This document shows, in pieces, positions 34,336-42,493 of a stretch of DNA of 54,762 nucleotides. The DNA comes from Xanthobacteraceae bacterium (GTDB lineage Bacteria > Pseudomonadota > Alphaproteobacteria > Rhizobiales > Xanthobacteraceae). Position numbers and translations under genes: made by a program. A model generated the notes under the pieces. It did not search any database, was not told the DNA's origin, and saw only the letters and a program-made list of their open reading frames with translations. The stretch lies in the NCBI GenBank assembly GCA_019750915.1, contig JAIENY010000049.1, forward strand, positions 1 to 54,762, given 5' to 3'. Each line of letters begins with the position of its first letter. The first letter of the stretch is position 1.

Positions 34336-34827
34336 GCGATCGAGAAAGTTGGTTAACAAGATCGAGTCCTTGAAAAAGTGCTTCTCCGAGATTCCTTGGC
34401 CGACAAGGCGGTCGGGCGTCAACATCGATCTGGAGCTGACTTCTGGAGTTTTCACGGCAGACGAGTCCTTGAAATATGGAATTCAAGTTGTGCCTGCAGC
34501 ACAGGGGTTTTCGGCAACACGACAAAATTGGATTTTGAGAAAACGCTTTGACGAGGGTCGGGGAGCAACTAGCTTCCGGACCTGAAACGAAAGGATGCAA
34601 CTGGAGACAAATTGAGAAAGGGCGGCCGCGCCAACGGTCCGCCCGTTCTTCAACCGGCCGAAAGCGTGACCGGACGCGCCCGCGAAGGCGTCCGAACTCT
34701 CGCTCAACCGCCTGCTTTCCGCAAGCTGGTTTGCGCCGTCAAACGGCGCACGGCCTCCACCAATTTCCCAGCCTGACCGACGACGGCACCGTGCCGGCGA
34801 ACGGAGGCGCTTTACCGGAAGCCGACA
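34336..34827. other. Non-coding stretch before the transposition genes
   Basis: No convincing gene is seen in these 492 bp. CGAGTCCTTGAAA occurs twice, at 34363-34375 and 34462-34474 (99 bp apart). It probably holds the promoter of the tns operon, but no clear -35/-10 pair could be picked. There is no CRISPR-like repeat array. Confidence 0.5.
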
Positions 34828-35547
34828 ATGATGATGACCCGCGAACAGTATCTGACGCCGAACCCGAACGTGCCCAAGCCCTGGGTCACGCCCAACCTGT
34901 GGATGCCGCCGCGTAAGGCCCGAGGCGCCCGCGCCATCGGCTTCCGTTCCAAGGGCTCCATGCGCGCCGTGCTGCCGATCAACGGCTTCGCGGAAGGCGC
35001 CGAGTCCGGCCTCGAGCTCGACAGCGGGCTGTGGATGCTGGCGCAGCCCGACATCACGGACGTCATCAGCCAGGCGCCGCAGGTCCGGTACACCGATTCC
35101 GACGGCAAGCTGCATACTTTCACGTTCGATTTCACGTCGATCCACACCGACGGTTCGCGCACGGCCCACTCCATCAAGCCGGCCGCGAAGGTCGCATCCT
35201 CCTGCATCGAGGAGATCCACCGGCTGCTGCAACGGCAGATGTCGCCGAAGCTCGCCAACCGCATCAACCTGGTCACCGAAGAGAAGCTCGCTCCGGAAGA
35301 CCGCTTCAACGCGGAAGTCATCTACACCGCCGGCCGCCGTCCCGTCCCGGAGCACGATGCCGTCATCGAGGCCCTGATCGCCGACCTGCACGGCACCACG
35401 ACCGTGGGGGCTCTCTGCCGGTCCAGCGGGCTTCACGGCGCGGCCTACCGCGCCGTCGTGCGCCTGATCGCCGGCCGCAAGCTTCGCTTGGTCGAGCGCG
35501 TCCGCATCCTGCCCAAGACGGCCGTGTGCCGTCCGCAGGCGGTCTGA
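34828..35547 (+). CDS. tnsA: TnsA-like endonuclease
   Basis: TnsA cuts the 5' strands at the transposon ends, giving cut-and-paste movement together with TnsB. The 239-residue protein has the restriction-fold core with E63 (G-L-E-L-D-S), D101 (F-T-F-D-F-T) and K117 (H-S-I-K-P). A C-terminal winged-helix part (about 170-239) follows, which in Tn7 contacts TnsC. The position before the lysine is Ser115, where Tn7 TnsA has Gln. Three ATGs follow each other at the start. It begins the four-gene tns operon with a 10-base gap to tnsB. Confidence 0.85.
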   Translation: MMMTREQYLTPNPNVPKPWVTPNLWMPPRKARGARAIGFRSKGSMRAVLPINGFAEGAESGLELDSGLWMLAQPDITDVISQAPQVRYTDSDGKLHTFTFDFTSIHTDGSRTAHSIKPAAKVASSCIEEIHRLLQRQMSPKLANRINLVTEEKLAPEDRFNAEVIYTAGRRPVPEHDAVIEALIADLHGTTTVGALCRSSGLHGAAYRAVVRLIAGRKLRLVERVRILPKTAVCRPQAV

Positions 35548-35557
35548 GGCGCCGGCC

Positions 35558-37771
35558 ATGACACAACTCCGTATCGCGCCGCCCGATCCGCCGCCGCTTC
35601 CTCGCGGCGGCGTACGGCTGCGCTACGGACGCTTCGACCGACTGGTCATCGACGGGGTCGCGTACACGGTGCGATCGGCCGGCACCAAGGCGGTCGTGCT
35701 GGCGCGCGAGGACAATGAGCAAGCCACGCAAACCCTGACCCACGCTCAGTTGAACGTGCTGCGCCACAGCCGCGGCTATCGGCACGACCGCGACTTCTAC
35801 ATGCCCGAACTGGCACTGGCCCGCACCCACGCCGGCGTCGGTTACGTCAGCGACCTGCCGGACGAGGAGCAGGCGGAAGTGCTCTGGAAAGAGAAATGGT
35901 GCCTGGCCGCCCTCCGGAAGAAGAAGGCGAAAGTGATCACGTTCAGCGACGCAAGTCTCGAGGCGGCCATTCCGATCATTGCCGCGGAGATCGGCGCGCT
36001 GACGAAGACCGAAGCCGACGGCGGCAAGCGGAAGCGGGCCGGCCGCAAGCGCACCGACATCGACGGACCGGGCCCGAAATGCCTGCGCGGGTGGATCAAC
36101 GACCTCATCGAAGGAAACATGAATCCGCTGGCACTGCGGAACATGACCCGCATGTGCGGCAACCGCACAGCCAAGCTGAAGGCGGAAGAGTACGCATTCC
36201 TCTTCAAGTATGCCGCCATGGCGGCCATGCCGGAGAAAGAAGGCGCCAAGTCGCTGTGGCGCAAGATGTCGGCGGCGATCTCGGAAGAGAACAAGCTGCG
36301 CCGCGCCGCCGGCCGCCCGGATCTTGACGTGCCGTCGTACGAACGGCTGCTTGAGGAGATCGACCAGATCCCGTTCTTCGACTTGATGGCCGGCCAGGAG
36401 GGAGTCGAGAAGGCCAAGAACTACGTCCGCGCCCTGACGACCGGCCTGGCCGACGTCGTGCGCCCGCTTCAGCGGGTCGAATTCGACGAATGGACCGTCC
36501 ACCTGCACGTGCTGCTGATCATGACCGGCGTGTGGGCAACCCTGAGCGACAAGCAGAAGGAACGCGTCAAGACCATCCGGCTGGTGCTGTGCATCGCGAT
36601 CGACGTCGCAACCAAGTGCGTCGTCGGAATGAGCATCGCGCGCACCGCATGCCCGGAGAACGCCTACCGCTGCCTGGAGATGGCGGTCACCGACAAGCAA
36701 GAATACGCCGACGCCGCCGGTGCGGTGACGCCGTGGGATATTCACGGCACGATGGAAACCTCCACGGCGGACGCGGGCTCGAGCTTCGCCAACGACAAGT
36801 TCCGTGCCATGAACGTCGACCTCGGCGTCAAGTTCACCACCACGGTTGCAGGGATTCCGTGGCTCCGCGGCAACGTCGAACGCATCTTCCGTTCCACTGA
36901 CGACAAATTTATCGCGCTGTTCGCGGGCCGGACGTTTTCTGACACCGCGGCGAAGGGCGACTACGACAGCGAAGGCCGCGCCTGCCTCACGATCGATGAG
37001 TTCGCCGAGGCGCTGGTCCGCTACAAGATCGACCACTACCACAACCACCCTCACGACGGCCTGGGCGGCGAGGCACCGCGCATGGCGTGGATCCGCCTAA
37101 GCGAGGAGTTCGGCGTCGACCCGCCGCCCGACGACCACCTCCGGCGCATCGTGTTCGGAAAGCAGTTGAGCCCCGTTCTCGGGGCTCACGGCCTGCGGGT
37201 GCTGGGTATCGACTATCAGTCCGAGGACCTGAACGACCTGTTCTGCAAGGAAGGCCACATCAACGTCGACGTGCGCGTCGACCTGCAGAACCTCGGCGGC
37301 ATCTCCGCCAAGATCGGAGAGGGCTGGCTTCTGGTCGAAGGCCCTCCCGAACTGTATCGGGTCACGGCTAGGGACTGGATCGCGGTCTGGGACGAATTCC
37401 AAGCGCGCAACGCCGCCATGAACGCCCTCACCAGGCAGATCCTCGACGACACCATGACGCACTTGGTCGAGGTCGGCACGCTCGCCCGTCAGCGACGGAA
37501 CATCGCTGTGGGACCGATGAGTACCGGCCAGGTCCGGTATCACCATGACCGAATGAACATTGGCGCCACATTCGTCCGCGAGCAGGCTGCTGCCAAGGCC
37601 AAGGGCCGCATCGATCTGCTCGACGGCGCGCTCGTCGTCGGCGGAGATGAGATTGCCGGCGACGATGAGGGGCAGCTGAACGCCCCGGAGACCAAGAAAA
37701 CGCGTCGCAAACCCGCGACCGCTCCGAAGGCGGCGGCCAAGAACCGTCGCGTCAGCTGGGATCTGGACTGA
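35558..37771 (+). CDS. tnsB: TnsB-like DDE transposase
   Basis: The 737-residue protein is a Mu/Tn7/Tn5053-type transposase that binds the terminal repeats and joins 3' ends to target DNA. The catalytic triad is D310 (V-E-F-D-E-W), D405 (T-A-D-A-G-S-S-F) and E441 (G-N-V-E-R-I-F), with 35 residues between the last two, the retroviral-integrase spacing. N-terminal HTH domains and a C-terminal Mu-type beta-barrel (about 530-640) follow the family layout. The basic tail may contact TnsC. It is likely active as far as key residues show. Confidence 0.93.
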   Translation: MTQLRIAPPDPPPLPRGGVRLRYGRFDRLVIDGVAYTVRSAGTKAVVLAREDNEQATQTLTHAQLNVLRHSRGYRHDRDFYMPELALARTHAGVGYVSDLPDEEQAEVLWKEKWCLAALRKKKAKVITFSDASLEAAIPIIAAEIGALTKTEADGGKRKRAGRKRTDIDGPGPKCLRGWINDLIEGNMNPLALRNMTRMCGNRTAKLKAEEYAFLFKYAAMAAMPEKEGAKSLWRKMSAAISEENKLRRAAGRPDLDVPSYERLLEEIDQIPFFDLMAGQEGVEKAKNYVRALTTGLADVVRPLQRVEFDEWTVHLHVLLIMTGVWATLSDKQKERVKTIRLVLCIAIDVATKCVVGMSIARTACPENAYRCLEMAVTDKQEYADAAGAVTPWDIHGTMETSTADAGSSFANDKFRAMNVDLGVKFTTTVAGIPWLRGNVERIFRSTDDKFIALFAGRTFSDTAAKGDYDSEGRACLTIDEFAEALVRYKIDHYHNHPHDGLGGEAPRMAWIRLSEEFGVDPPPDDHLRRIVFGKQLSPVLGAHGLRVLGIDYQSEDLNDLFCKEGHINVDVRVDLQNLGGISAKIGEGWLLVEGPPELYRVTARDWIAVWDEFQARNAAMNALTRQILDDTMTHLVEVGTLARQRRNIAVGPMSTGQVRYHHDRMNIGATFVREQAAAKAKGRIDLLDGALVVGGDEIAGDDEGQLNAPETKKTRRKPATAPKAAAKNRRVSWDLD

Positions 37772-37775
37772 CCAC

Positions 37776-38852
37776 ATGGCCGTGACCAAACCCGAATTAA
37801 GCAACCTGCCGGACGCTCCCGATCCGACCGCACCGCTACGCGCCTTCCTGCAGCGGAAAGGCGACCGCGTTGCCTCCGTCATGGCGAAGCTCGAGGCGTG
37901 CTACGTCAGGTCCGCACGCGACGAAGCGATCGCCGCCCAGATCGAGCGGTTGATCGTCAACTGGGGGAAGAAGCGTTTTCCAAAGCGCCCCGAAGGCGAC
38001 AACAACCGCCGGGCCGGTGTCGGCTTCGTCGTCACCGGCGGCAGCGGCTCCGGCAAGACCACCGCGCTCGACACCGCTCTGGTGGACCACGAAGCGTTTC
38101 CCGGCTACGGCGTCGAAGGATCCGGATGCACGTTCGTCAGCGTGCTGGCGCCGGCGCCGTGCACGCTCGCCCAGTTGGGGAACGCGACCCTCGAGGCGCT
38201 CGGATACGACACCGACAAGCCGCTGCCGGAGAACGAAGCCTGGAAACGGGTCCGCAAGCTCGTCCAGCGCAAGCGCGTCGCGTTCCTCCACTTCGACGAC
38301 GTCCACAACGTGCTGCAGAACGCCAACGCCCGGGAGGTCAAGAAAATCCAGGCTACGTTCCGCAACCTGCTGATCTCGCGTAGCTGGCCCGTCCAACTCG
38401 TCCTAAGCGGCATCGAGGAAACGCTCGATATCTTCAAGAAAGACCGCCAGCTCAAGCGCAGGCTCAAGTACGTCGTGTTCGACGACCTCGTCGCCGCCGA
38501 CGACGCCGGATGGATCAAGGATGCGGTCGAGGATTTTGCGACCGCGGCCGGTCTGAAATACGTCGAGCGGTCCGGCTCGATGACCATCGAGCGGCTGATC
38601 CACGCCGCGGCCTACCAGTTCGGTCTGGTGTTCGAGCTCCTGATCGAAGGCATCGAGGTCGCGGTGACCGCAGACCGCAAGAAACTCACCATCACCGACC
38701 TGGAAACGGCCTATGCCGACCGCACGGCGCAGCCGGACGAACTCAATATCTTCGCCTCGCCGGCGTGGCAGACCATCAATCCTAGCGTCATCTTCAAGAA
38801 GGAAAACGAGGAGAACGAAGCCGGCTCGGCCGAGAAGCCGGAGAACTACTAA
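37776..38852 (+). CDS. tnsC: TnsC-like AAA+ ATPase regulator
   Basis: The 358-residue ATPase links target selection to the transposase. Walker A is G-G-S-G-S-G-K-T-T with K94, and Walker B is F-L-H-F-D-D-V-H with D174/D175. An arginine-rich sensor region (R-Q-L-K-R-R-L-K) is near 225-235. It starts 4 bases after tnsB, and its stop is immediately followed by the GTG of tniQ. Its length is near the Tn5053 TniB and short TnsC proteins rather than the 555-residue Tn7 TnsC. Confidence 0.92.
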   Translation: MAVTKPELSNLPDAPDPTAPLRAFLQRKGDRVASVMAKLEACYVRSARDEAIAAQIERLIVNWGKKRFPKRPEGDNNRRAGVGFVVTGGSGSGKTTALDTALVDHEAFPGYGVEGSGCTFVSVLAPAPCTLAQLGNATLEALGYDTDKPLPENEAWKRVRKLVQRKRVAFLHFDDVHNVLQNANAREVKKIQATFRNLLISRSWPVQLVLSGIEETLDIFKKDRQLKRRLKYVVFDDLVAADDAGWIKDAVEDFATAAGLKYVERSGSMTIERLIHAAAYQFGLVFELLIEGIEVAVTADRKKLTITDLETAYADRTAQPDELNIFASPAWQTINPSVIFKKENEENEAGSAEKPENY

Positions 38853-40274
38853 GTGAAGCTGGATCTCGCGCCGCCGCTGCAGCCCGGAGAGCCGCCGACC
38901 GCCTACGCGTCGCGGATCGCGGCCGCGCACGGGCTGTTGGCAAGAGAGCTCTGCAGCGACTTCGGAATCCGCCACCTGCACCTCGTCAGCGGTCGCGCGC
39001 CGGCGATTGCCAAGCTCGCGGCGCTGGGCGATGCAAGCGAGATCGAACTGGCGCACTTCGCCTTTGCGAGGACCAGCGCCCACGGTTTCGAACATCGAGG
39101 CCAAGCGGTCCGGAGGGAGAACTTGATCGAAGGCCGTCTCGACGTCTGCCCTCGGTGTCTCGTCGAAGACATCGAGCACGCCGGGTCCGCGCCGTTCGAT
39201 GCGGCCTTCTTCTGCCGCGCGGAGTGGTGCCTCGACGTGGTCGACACATGCCCCAGACACCAATCGGCGCTCGCCACCGTTCACAGGGCGCCCGGTCTTG
39301 CGCACGGAATGGACTTCTCGAACGTGCTGGCGTCCAAGATCGGCCGGCTGCGTGAGATGGCGGGGCAGGCCGAGGCACGCGCGCCAGCCGGCCTGCAGGA
39401 CTACGTTCTCGCCAGGCTCGAGGGCCGTGAGTCCGGAGCGCCGTTTCTGGACACGATGGAACTGTCCGCCGCGATCCGGACCTGCGAGATGCTGGGTACA
39501 GCCGCGTGCTTCGGCAGGAAGGCCCAGTGCGACAAGCTGGATGCGGTACGGCTGCGGACCGCCCGCATCCGCGGGTTCGAGATCGGAAGCCGCGGGAAGG
39601 AGGGGATCGAAGAGCTCCTGAAGTCCATGACCGACGCCTATTCCCGCCGCCACTTGGTGGAGGAAGGAGGCTTCGCACGTCAGGCGTTCGCCGCCCTGCA
39701 CAACTATCTGCACCTCAGCCCGGGGCATAAAGCCTGCTGGAAACACGGCGCCTTCGGCCCGTTGCGTACCGTGATCGTCGACTTCATCAAGGCGAACTTT
39801 CCGCTGAAGGCCGGCGACACCGTCCTCGGCGAGGTGATCCGGGAGAGGAAGCTGCACTCGGTGTCGTCGCTGGCGAAGGAAATCGGCTTCGGCGTTCCGC
39901 GCGTGACGAAGCTCCTCCGGCTCCATGGGGTGATCAGTAGCGATCGAGCCGGGCTCAGGCCCCACAACGTCGTCTTCGACGCCGCCAAGGGAGCCGAGGC
40001 AGTACGCGAGTCCCTCACGGCGCTGCCGTACCGCGGGGCGGCAATGTACCTGGGGACTGGCCGCCACCAGGTATCTATGCTGGCCGAGGCGAACTTCATC
40101 CAGCCGATCGAATCCGGTCCGCTCAGCCTGCGCGCGACGTTCGCCCCGCCATGCTGGACGCCTTCGTGGCGGGGCTGCTCAAGGGCGCCCAGACCGTGCA
40201 GCGCAGGGCGGCAAATCACATCACCATTCGGCAGGCCGCACTCAGGGCCACCTGCACGCAGGCCGACGTCGTGA
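38853..40274 (+). CDS. tniQ: TniQ/TnsD-family target-selection protein (N-terminal part, frameshifted)
   Basis: TniQ/TnsD proteins choose the target DNA for Tn7-like elements. The N-terminal ~150 residues hold the TniQ domain: P-P-T-A-Y-A-S-R-I-A-A, then the zinc-binding C-P-R-C...C-P-R-H-Q pattern. A long helical C-terminal part follows. From about residue 427 (near 40130) the frame turns into an Arg/Pro/Ser-rich sequence that looks out of frame, while the natural continuation is in the frame of 40151-40699. A single base lost in a GCGCGCG run would explain it. An intact protein would be about 615 residues. Start GTG 38853 abuts the tnsC stop. Confidence 0.8.
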   Translation: MKLDLAPPLQPGEPPTAYASRIAAAHGLLARELCSDFGIRHLHLVSGRAPAIAKLAALGDASEIELAHFAFARTSAHGFEHRGQAVRRENLIEGRLDVCPRCLVEDIEHAGSAPFDAAFFCRAEWCLDVVDTCPRHQSALATVHRAPGLAHGMDFSNVLASKIGRLREMAGQAEARAPAGLQDYVLARLEGRESGAPFLDTMELSAAIRTCEMLGTAACFGRKAQCDKLDAVRLRTARIRGFEIGSRGKEGIEELLKSMTDAYSRRHLVEEGGFARQAFAALHNYLHLSPGHKACWKHGAFGPLRTVIVDFIKANFPLKAGDTVLGEVIRERKLHSVSSLAKEIGFGVPRVTKLLRLHGVISSDRAGLRPHNVVFDAAKGAEAVRESLTALPYRGAAMYLGTGRHQVSMLAEANFIQPIESGPLSLRATFAPPCWTPSWRGCSRAPRPCSAGRQITSPFGRPHSGPPARRPTS

Positions 40275-40699
40275 AACTCATCCTCGATGGCAAACTCAAA
40301 TGGGTCGGCATCCTCGGCCAAAAGCGCCACTACCAGTCGGTCCTGGTCGACTTGTTGGAGGTCCAGCGTGCCGCCCACGCACTGGGCCCGGAAACCATCT
40401 CGCAGCGCGAGTTCGCCAAGCGGTTCGGCTTCAAGAAGGAAGTGGCCCACGGCTTGGTGAAACACGGCTATGTCCGGGGTGTCACCTGCGAGCGCGCGGG
40501 ATACCAGGTGACACGGATCCCGCCGTCGGAAGTGGATGCCTTTCAGCAGCGGTACGTTTCACTCGCGGAACTCAGCCGCGTCAGCGGCAAGAGCCATGTG
40601 ACGGTCAAATGGCATCTGGACCAAAAAGGAATTCGGCCGGCATTCGACCCGAAGAAGGTGTGTGCCCACATCTATCGGCGAGATGATATTTCGGCTTGA
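40151..40699 (+). CDS. C-terminal part of TniQ, separated by a frameshift
   Basis: The 182-residue frame carries HTH-like repeats such as I-T-I-R-Q-A-A-L-R-A-T-C-T-Q-A-D-V-V-K-L-I and I-S-Q-R-E-F-A-K-R-F-G-F-K-K-E-V-A-H-G-L-V. Y-V-S-L-A-E-L-S-R-V-S-G-K-S-H-V-T-V follows. This is the repeat style of the C-terminal DNA-binding region of TnsD-type proteins. The frame extends open upstream to about 40130 (R-D-V-R-P-A-M-L-D-A-F). It is either translated separately from ATG 40151, joined by frameshifting, or lost. It ends 19 bp before the first right-end GCCCGCA motif. Confidence 0.65.
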   Translation: MLDAFVAGLLKGAQTVQRRAANHITIRQAALRATCTQADVVKLILDGKLKWVGILGQKRHYQSVLVDLLEVQRAAHALGPETISQREFAKRFGFKKEVAHGLVKHGYVRGVTCERAGYQVTRIPPSEVDAFQQRYVSLAELSRVSGKSHVTVKWHLDQKGIRPAFDPKKVCAHIYRRDDISA

Positions 40700-40717
40700 T
40701 CCCGCAGAATTTGGATT

Positions 40718-40825
40718 TGCGGGCTTGCTATGTCCCGAAATGCGGGCGAGATCATTTCACTAGGTGAGAAAATTTCTAGTCGAATCAATGACTCGAAAAT
40801 TCGGTCTGCGGGCATAGTATGGGTC
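40718..40825. repeat. Right end of the Tn7-like element: three TnsB-type sites and terminal inverted repeat
   Basis: TGCGGGC (inverted GCCCGCA) lies at 40718-40724, 40741-40747 and 40807-40813. The outermost is part of TGCGGGCATAGTATGGGTC (40807-40825), which pairs with the left end in 16/19 positions. The first two sites are 23 bp apart and the third is 66 bp further. Confidence 0.75.
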
Positions 40826-40873
40826 AACTTACACGCGGAGCGCCGGTTAAGCATCGAACTATCGGAGCCAGCC

Positions 40874-41347
40874 ATGTCCAAAGCGACGCGCGCCACCAGA
40901 ATGCTGGAGCAGGCGGGCGTCGCATTCACGGTTCATGGTTATGACTATGACACTGGTGCCGACAAGATCGGATTGCAGGCGGCCGAAGCGCTCGGTGAGG
41001 AGCCGGCACGCGTACTCAAGTCGTTGATGGCTCTTGTCGATGGCAAACCGGTTTGCGTGATCGTTCCGTCCGATCGCGAGGTATCGATGAAAAAGCTAGC
41101 GGCGGCTTTCGGCGGCAAGTCCGCGCAGATGATGAAGCCTGCCGACGCGGAACGGCTGTCCGGTTACAAGGTGGGCGGCATCAGTCCGTTCGGACAGATG
41201 CGGGCGCCGCGCGCCGCGATCGAACAACTGGCCATGGCGCAAGATATTGTCTTCATCAACGCCGGACAGCGAGGCTTGCAGGTGCGGCTCGATCCCGGTG
41301 AAGCAGCCCGCGTCCTGAATGCCGTGGTCTGTTCGCTTGTGGCGTGA
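40874..41347 (+). CDS. ybaK: YbaK/EbsC-type Cys-tRNA(Pro)/Cys-tRNA(Cys) deacylase
   Basis: The 157-residue protein hydrolyses mischarged Cys-tRNA(Pro). The N-terminal A-T-R-M-L-E-Q-A-G-V-A-F-T-V-H-G-Y, the catalytic-site region L-K-S-L-M-A-L-V-D-G-K, M-K-K-L-A-A-A-F-G-G-K-S, and G-Y-K-V-G-G-I-S-P-F-G are all hallmarks of the YbaK family. ATG 40874 has CGGAG upstream. It is the first host gene right of the transposon, starting 48 bp past the terminal repeat. It is convergent with the S24 repressor gene. Confidence 0.9.
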   Translation: MSKATRATRMLEQAGVAFTVHGYDYDTGADKIGLQAAEALGEEPARVLKSLMALVDGKPVCVIVPSDREVSMKKLAAAFGGKSAQMMKPADAERLSGYKVGGISPFGQMRAPRAAIEQLAMAQDIVFINAGQRGLQVRLDPGEAARVLNAVVCSLVA

Positions 41348-41355
41348 GGTTGCGG

Positions 41356-41982
41356 CTACTGGCTCGCCCAGACGATCCGGGCGATCCATTCCACATCCGC
41401 CGTGGAGAATGTGCGATCGGGATGGGCCGGATTGAGTGACTGCAGTTCAATTACCTTTTGGGTGCGGCGGCGGAGCTCTTTCACCAGAACCTCGCCTTCC
41501 TTGGTTTTGACCACCACGCGGTCGCCGCGCCGGATCGGAGCGCCGGGCGAGACGACGATGACGTCGCCATCACGATAGGTCGGCTTCATCGAATCGCCGG
41601 AGATTTCCAGCGCATAAGCGTGCTCGTCATTGACCGAGGGTGGCCCGACTTCATCCCAGCCCTTGCCGACAGGAAATCCGCCGTCATCGAAATAGCCGCC
41701 GCTGCCGGCTTCGGCGAACCCGAGCAACGGCACCGATTGCATCCCCCGCGCTGAGGATTCGATGAACTGCACGAAAGTCTCCACGCCGATCCCGGTCGCG
41801 GCCAGCGCCTTGGCGACGGATTCCGTCGAAGGCCACCGTTCGCGTCCGTCGGCGGTAACGCGCTTGGATTTGTTGAAGGTCGTCGGATCGAGACCCGCGC
41901 GCTTGGCCAGGCCGGACGGCGACAGTCCGGCACGGGCGGCCAGGCGATCAAGCGCAGTCCAAATTTGGTCATGTGTCAGCAT
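41356..41982 (-). CDS. HTH/S24 LexA-like transcription repressor
   Basis: The 208-residue protein has an N-terminal Cro/C1-type HTH (G-L-S-P-S-G-L-A-K-R-A-G-L-D-P-T-T-F-N-K-S) and a C-terminal S24 peptidase domain. That domain shows G-D-S-M-K-P-T-Y-R-D-G-D (Ser), V-K-T-K-E-G-E-V-L-V-K-E-L (Lys) and an A-G bond in A-E-A-G-S-G as possible self-cleavage site. It is a core alphaproteobacterial gene type rather than a phage repressor: its neighbours are housekeeping. It may respond to DNA damage through RecA-stimulated autocleavage; this is inferred from the fold. Confidence 0.85.
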   Translation of the reverse strand: MLTHDQIWTALDRLAARAGLSPSGLAKRAGLDPTTFNKSKRVTADGRERWPSTESVAKALAATGIGVETFVQFIESSARGMQSVPLLGFAEAGSGGYFDDGGFPVGKGWDEVGPPSVNDEHAYALEISGDSMKPTYRDGDVIVVSPGAPIRRGDRVVVKTKEGEVLVKELRRRTQKVIELQSLNPAHPDRTFSTADVEWIARIVWASQ

Positions 41983-42154
41983 GGTGGGCCATTTGACTGG
42001 GTTCTAGGAATTATTACCTTTATCTGGACCGTTTGCAATCGGCCTTGGTTTCTTTCCGGGTCAAGTCTTGAAGTGTTCCAGCGTCCCCGCTACGGTCCCG
42101 GACAACTTCAAAAATGACAATAAACTCAAGGCTTCCGGAACATTTGCCGTGCCG

Positions 42155-42493
42155 ATGATCTATAAAATCTGCCCGGCACCGGCGTGGCGGGAGGCTGAGC
42201 GTCAAGGGATTTATCGCGGCAGCGCAGATGATCTGCGGGACGGTTTCATCCATTTGTCGGCCGCCGCCCAAGTGGCTGGAACACTCGCCAGGCACTTCGC
42301 CGGACAGCCGGATTTGTTCCTGATCGCGATCGATGCGGACGATCTGGGCGATGCCCTGCGATGGGAGGCTTCGCGAGGCGGCGAACTGTTTCCGCATCTT
42401 TATGGCGAACTCGACCCGGCCGCCGCCCACAACGTGACGGCGCTGCCGCTGCGCGCGGACGGCTCGTATGGATTACCGGAGCTTTTGTCGTGA
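42155..42493 (+). CDS. DUF952 family protein
   Basis: The 112-residue protein has M-I-Y-K-I-C-P-A-P-A-W-R-E-A-E and then D-G-F-I-H-L-S, L-F-L-I-A-I-D-A and F-P-H-L-Y-G-E-L. These are the conserved pieces of DUF952, an ADP-ribosyltransferase-like small fold. ATG 42155 is chosen because homologues start at M-I-Y-K; the frame is open upstream. Its stop overlaps the GTG of pyrD by 4 bases, so the two are cotranscribed. The function of the family is not known. Confidence 0.85.
   Translation: MIYKICPAPAWREAERQGIYRGSADDLRDGFIHLSAAAQVAGTLARHFAGQPDLFLIAIDADDLGDALRWEASRGGELFPHLYGELDPAAAHNVTALPLRADGSYGLPELLS

Larger units (their letters stand above)
27710..40825. mobile_element. Tn7-like transposon carrying QatABCD (~13.1 kb), inserted at the end of lysS
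   Basis: The element has imperfect 19-bp terminal inverted repeats, three inward GCCCGCA motifs at each end, and a tnsA-tnsB-tnsC-tniQ operon beside the right end. Cargo (Qat operon and an RHH/nucleotidyltransferase-like pair) fills the left part. No Cas genes or CRISPR array are present, so it is not a CRISPR-guided transposon. No exact 5-bp target duplication was found at the boundaries, so the ends may be off by a few bases or eroded. Insertion at the 3' end of a conserved gene is the Tn7 style of site choice. Confidence 0.85.

Noticed and set aside
34298..34585. 95-residue open frame after the nucleotidyltransferase-like gene
   Set aside because: It overlaps the 3' end of the preceding gene in another frame, has no ribosome-binding sequence and no recognisable protein pattern.
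34828..40699. CRISPR-associated transposon
   Set aside because: The tns genes are present, but there is no cas gene or repeat-spacer array in the element. The only direct repeat upstream of tnsA is a single 13-bp pair.
41356..41982. S24 repressor as part of a prophage
   Set aside because: It is flanked by housekeeping genes (ybaK-like, DUF952, pyrD) with no phage genes on that side of the transposon.
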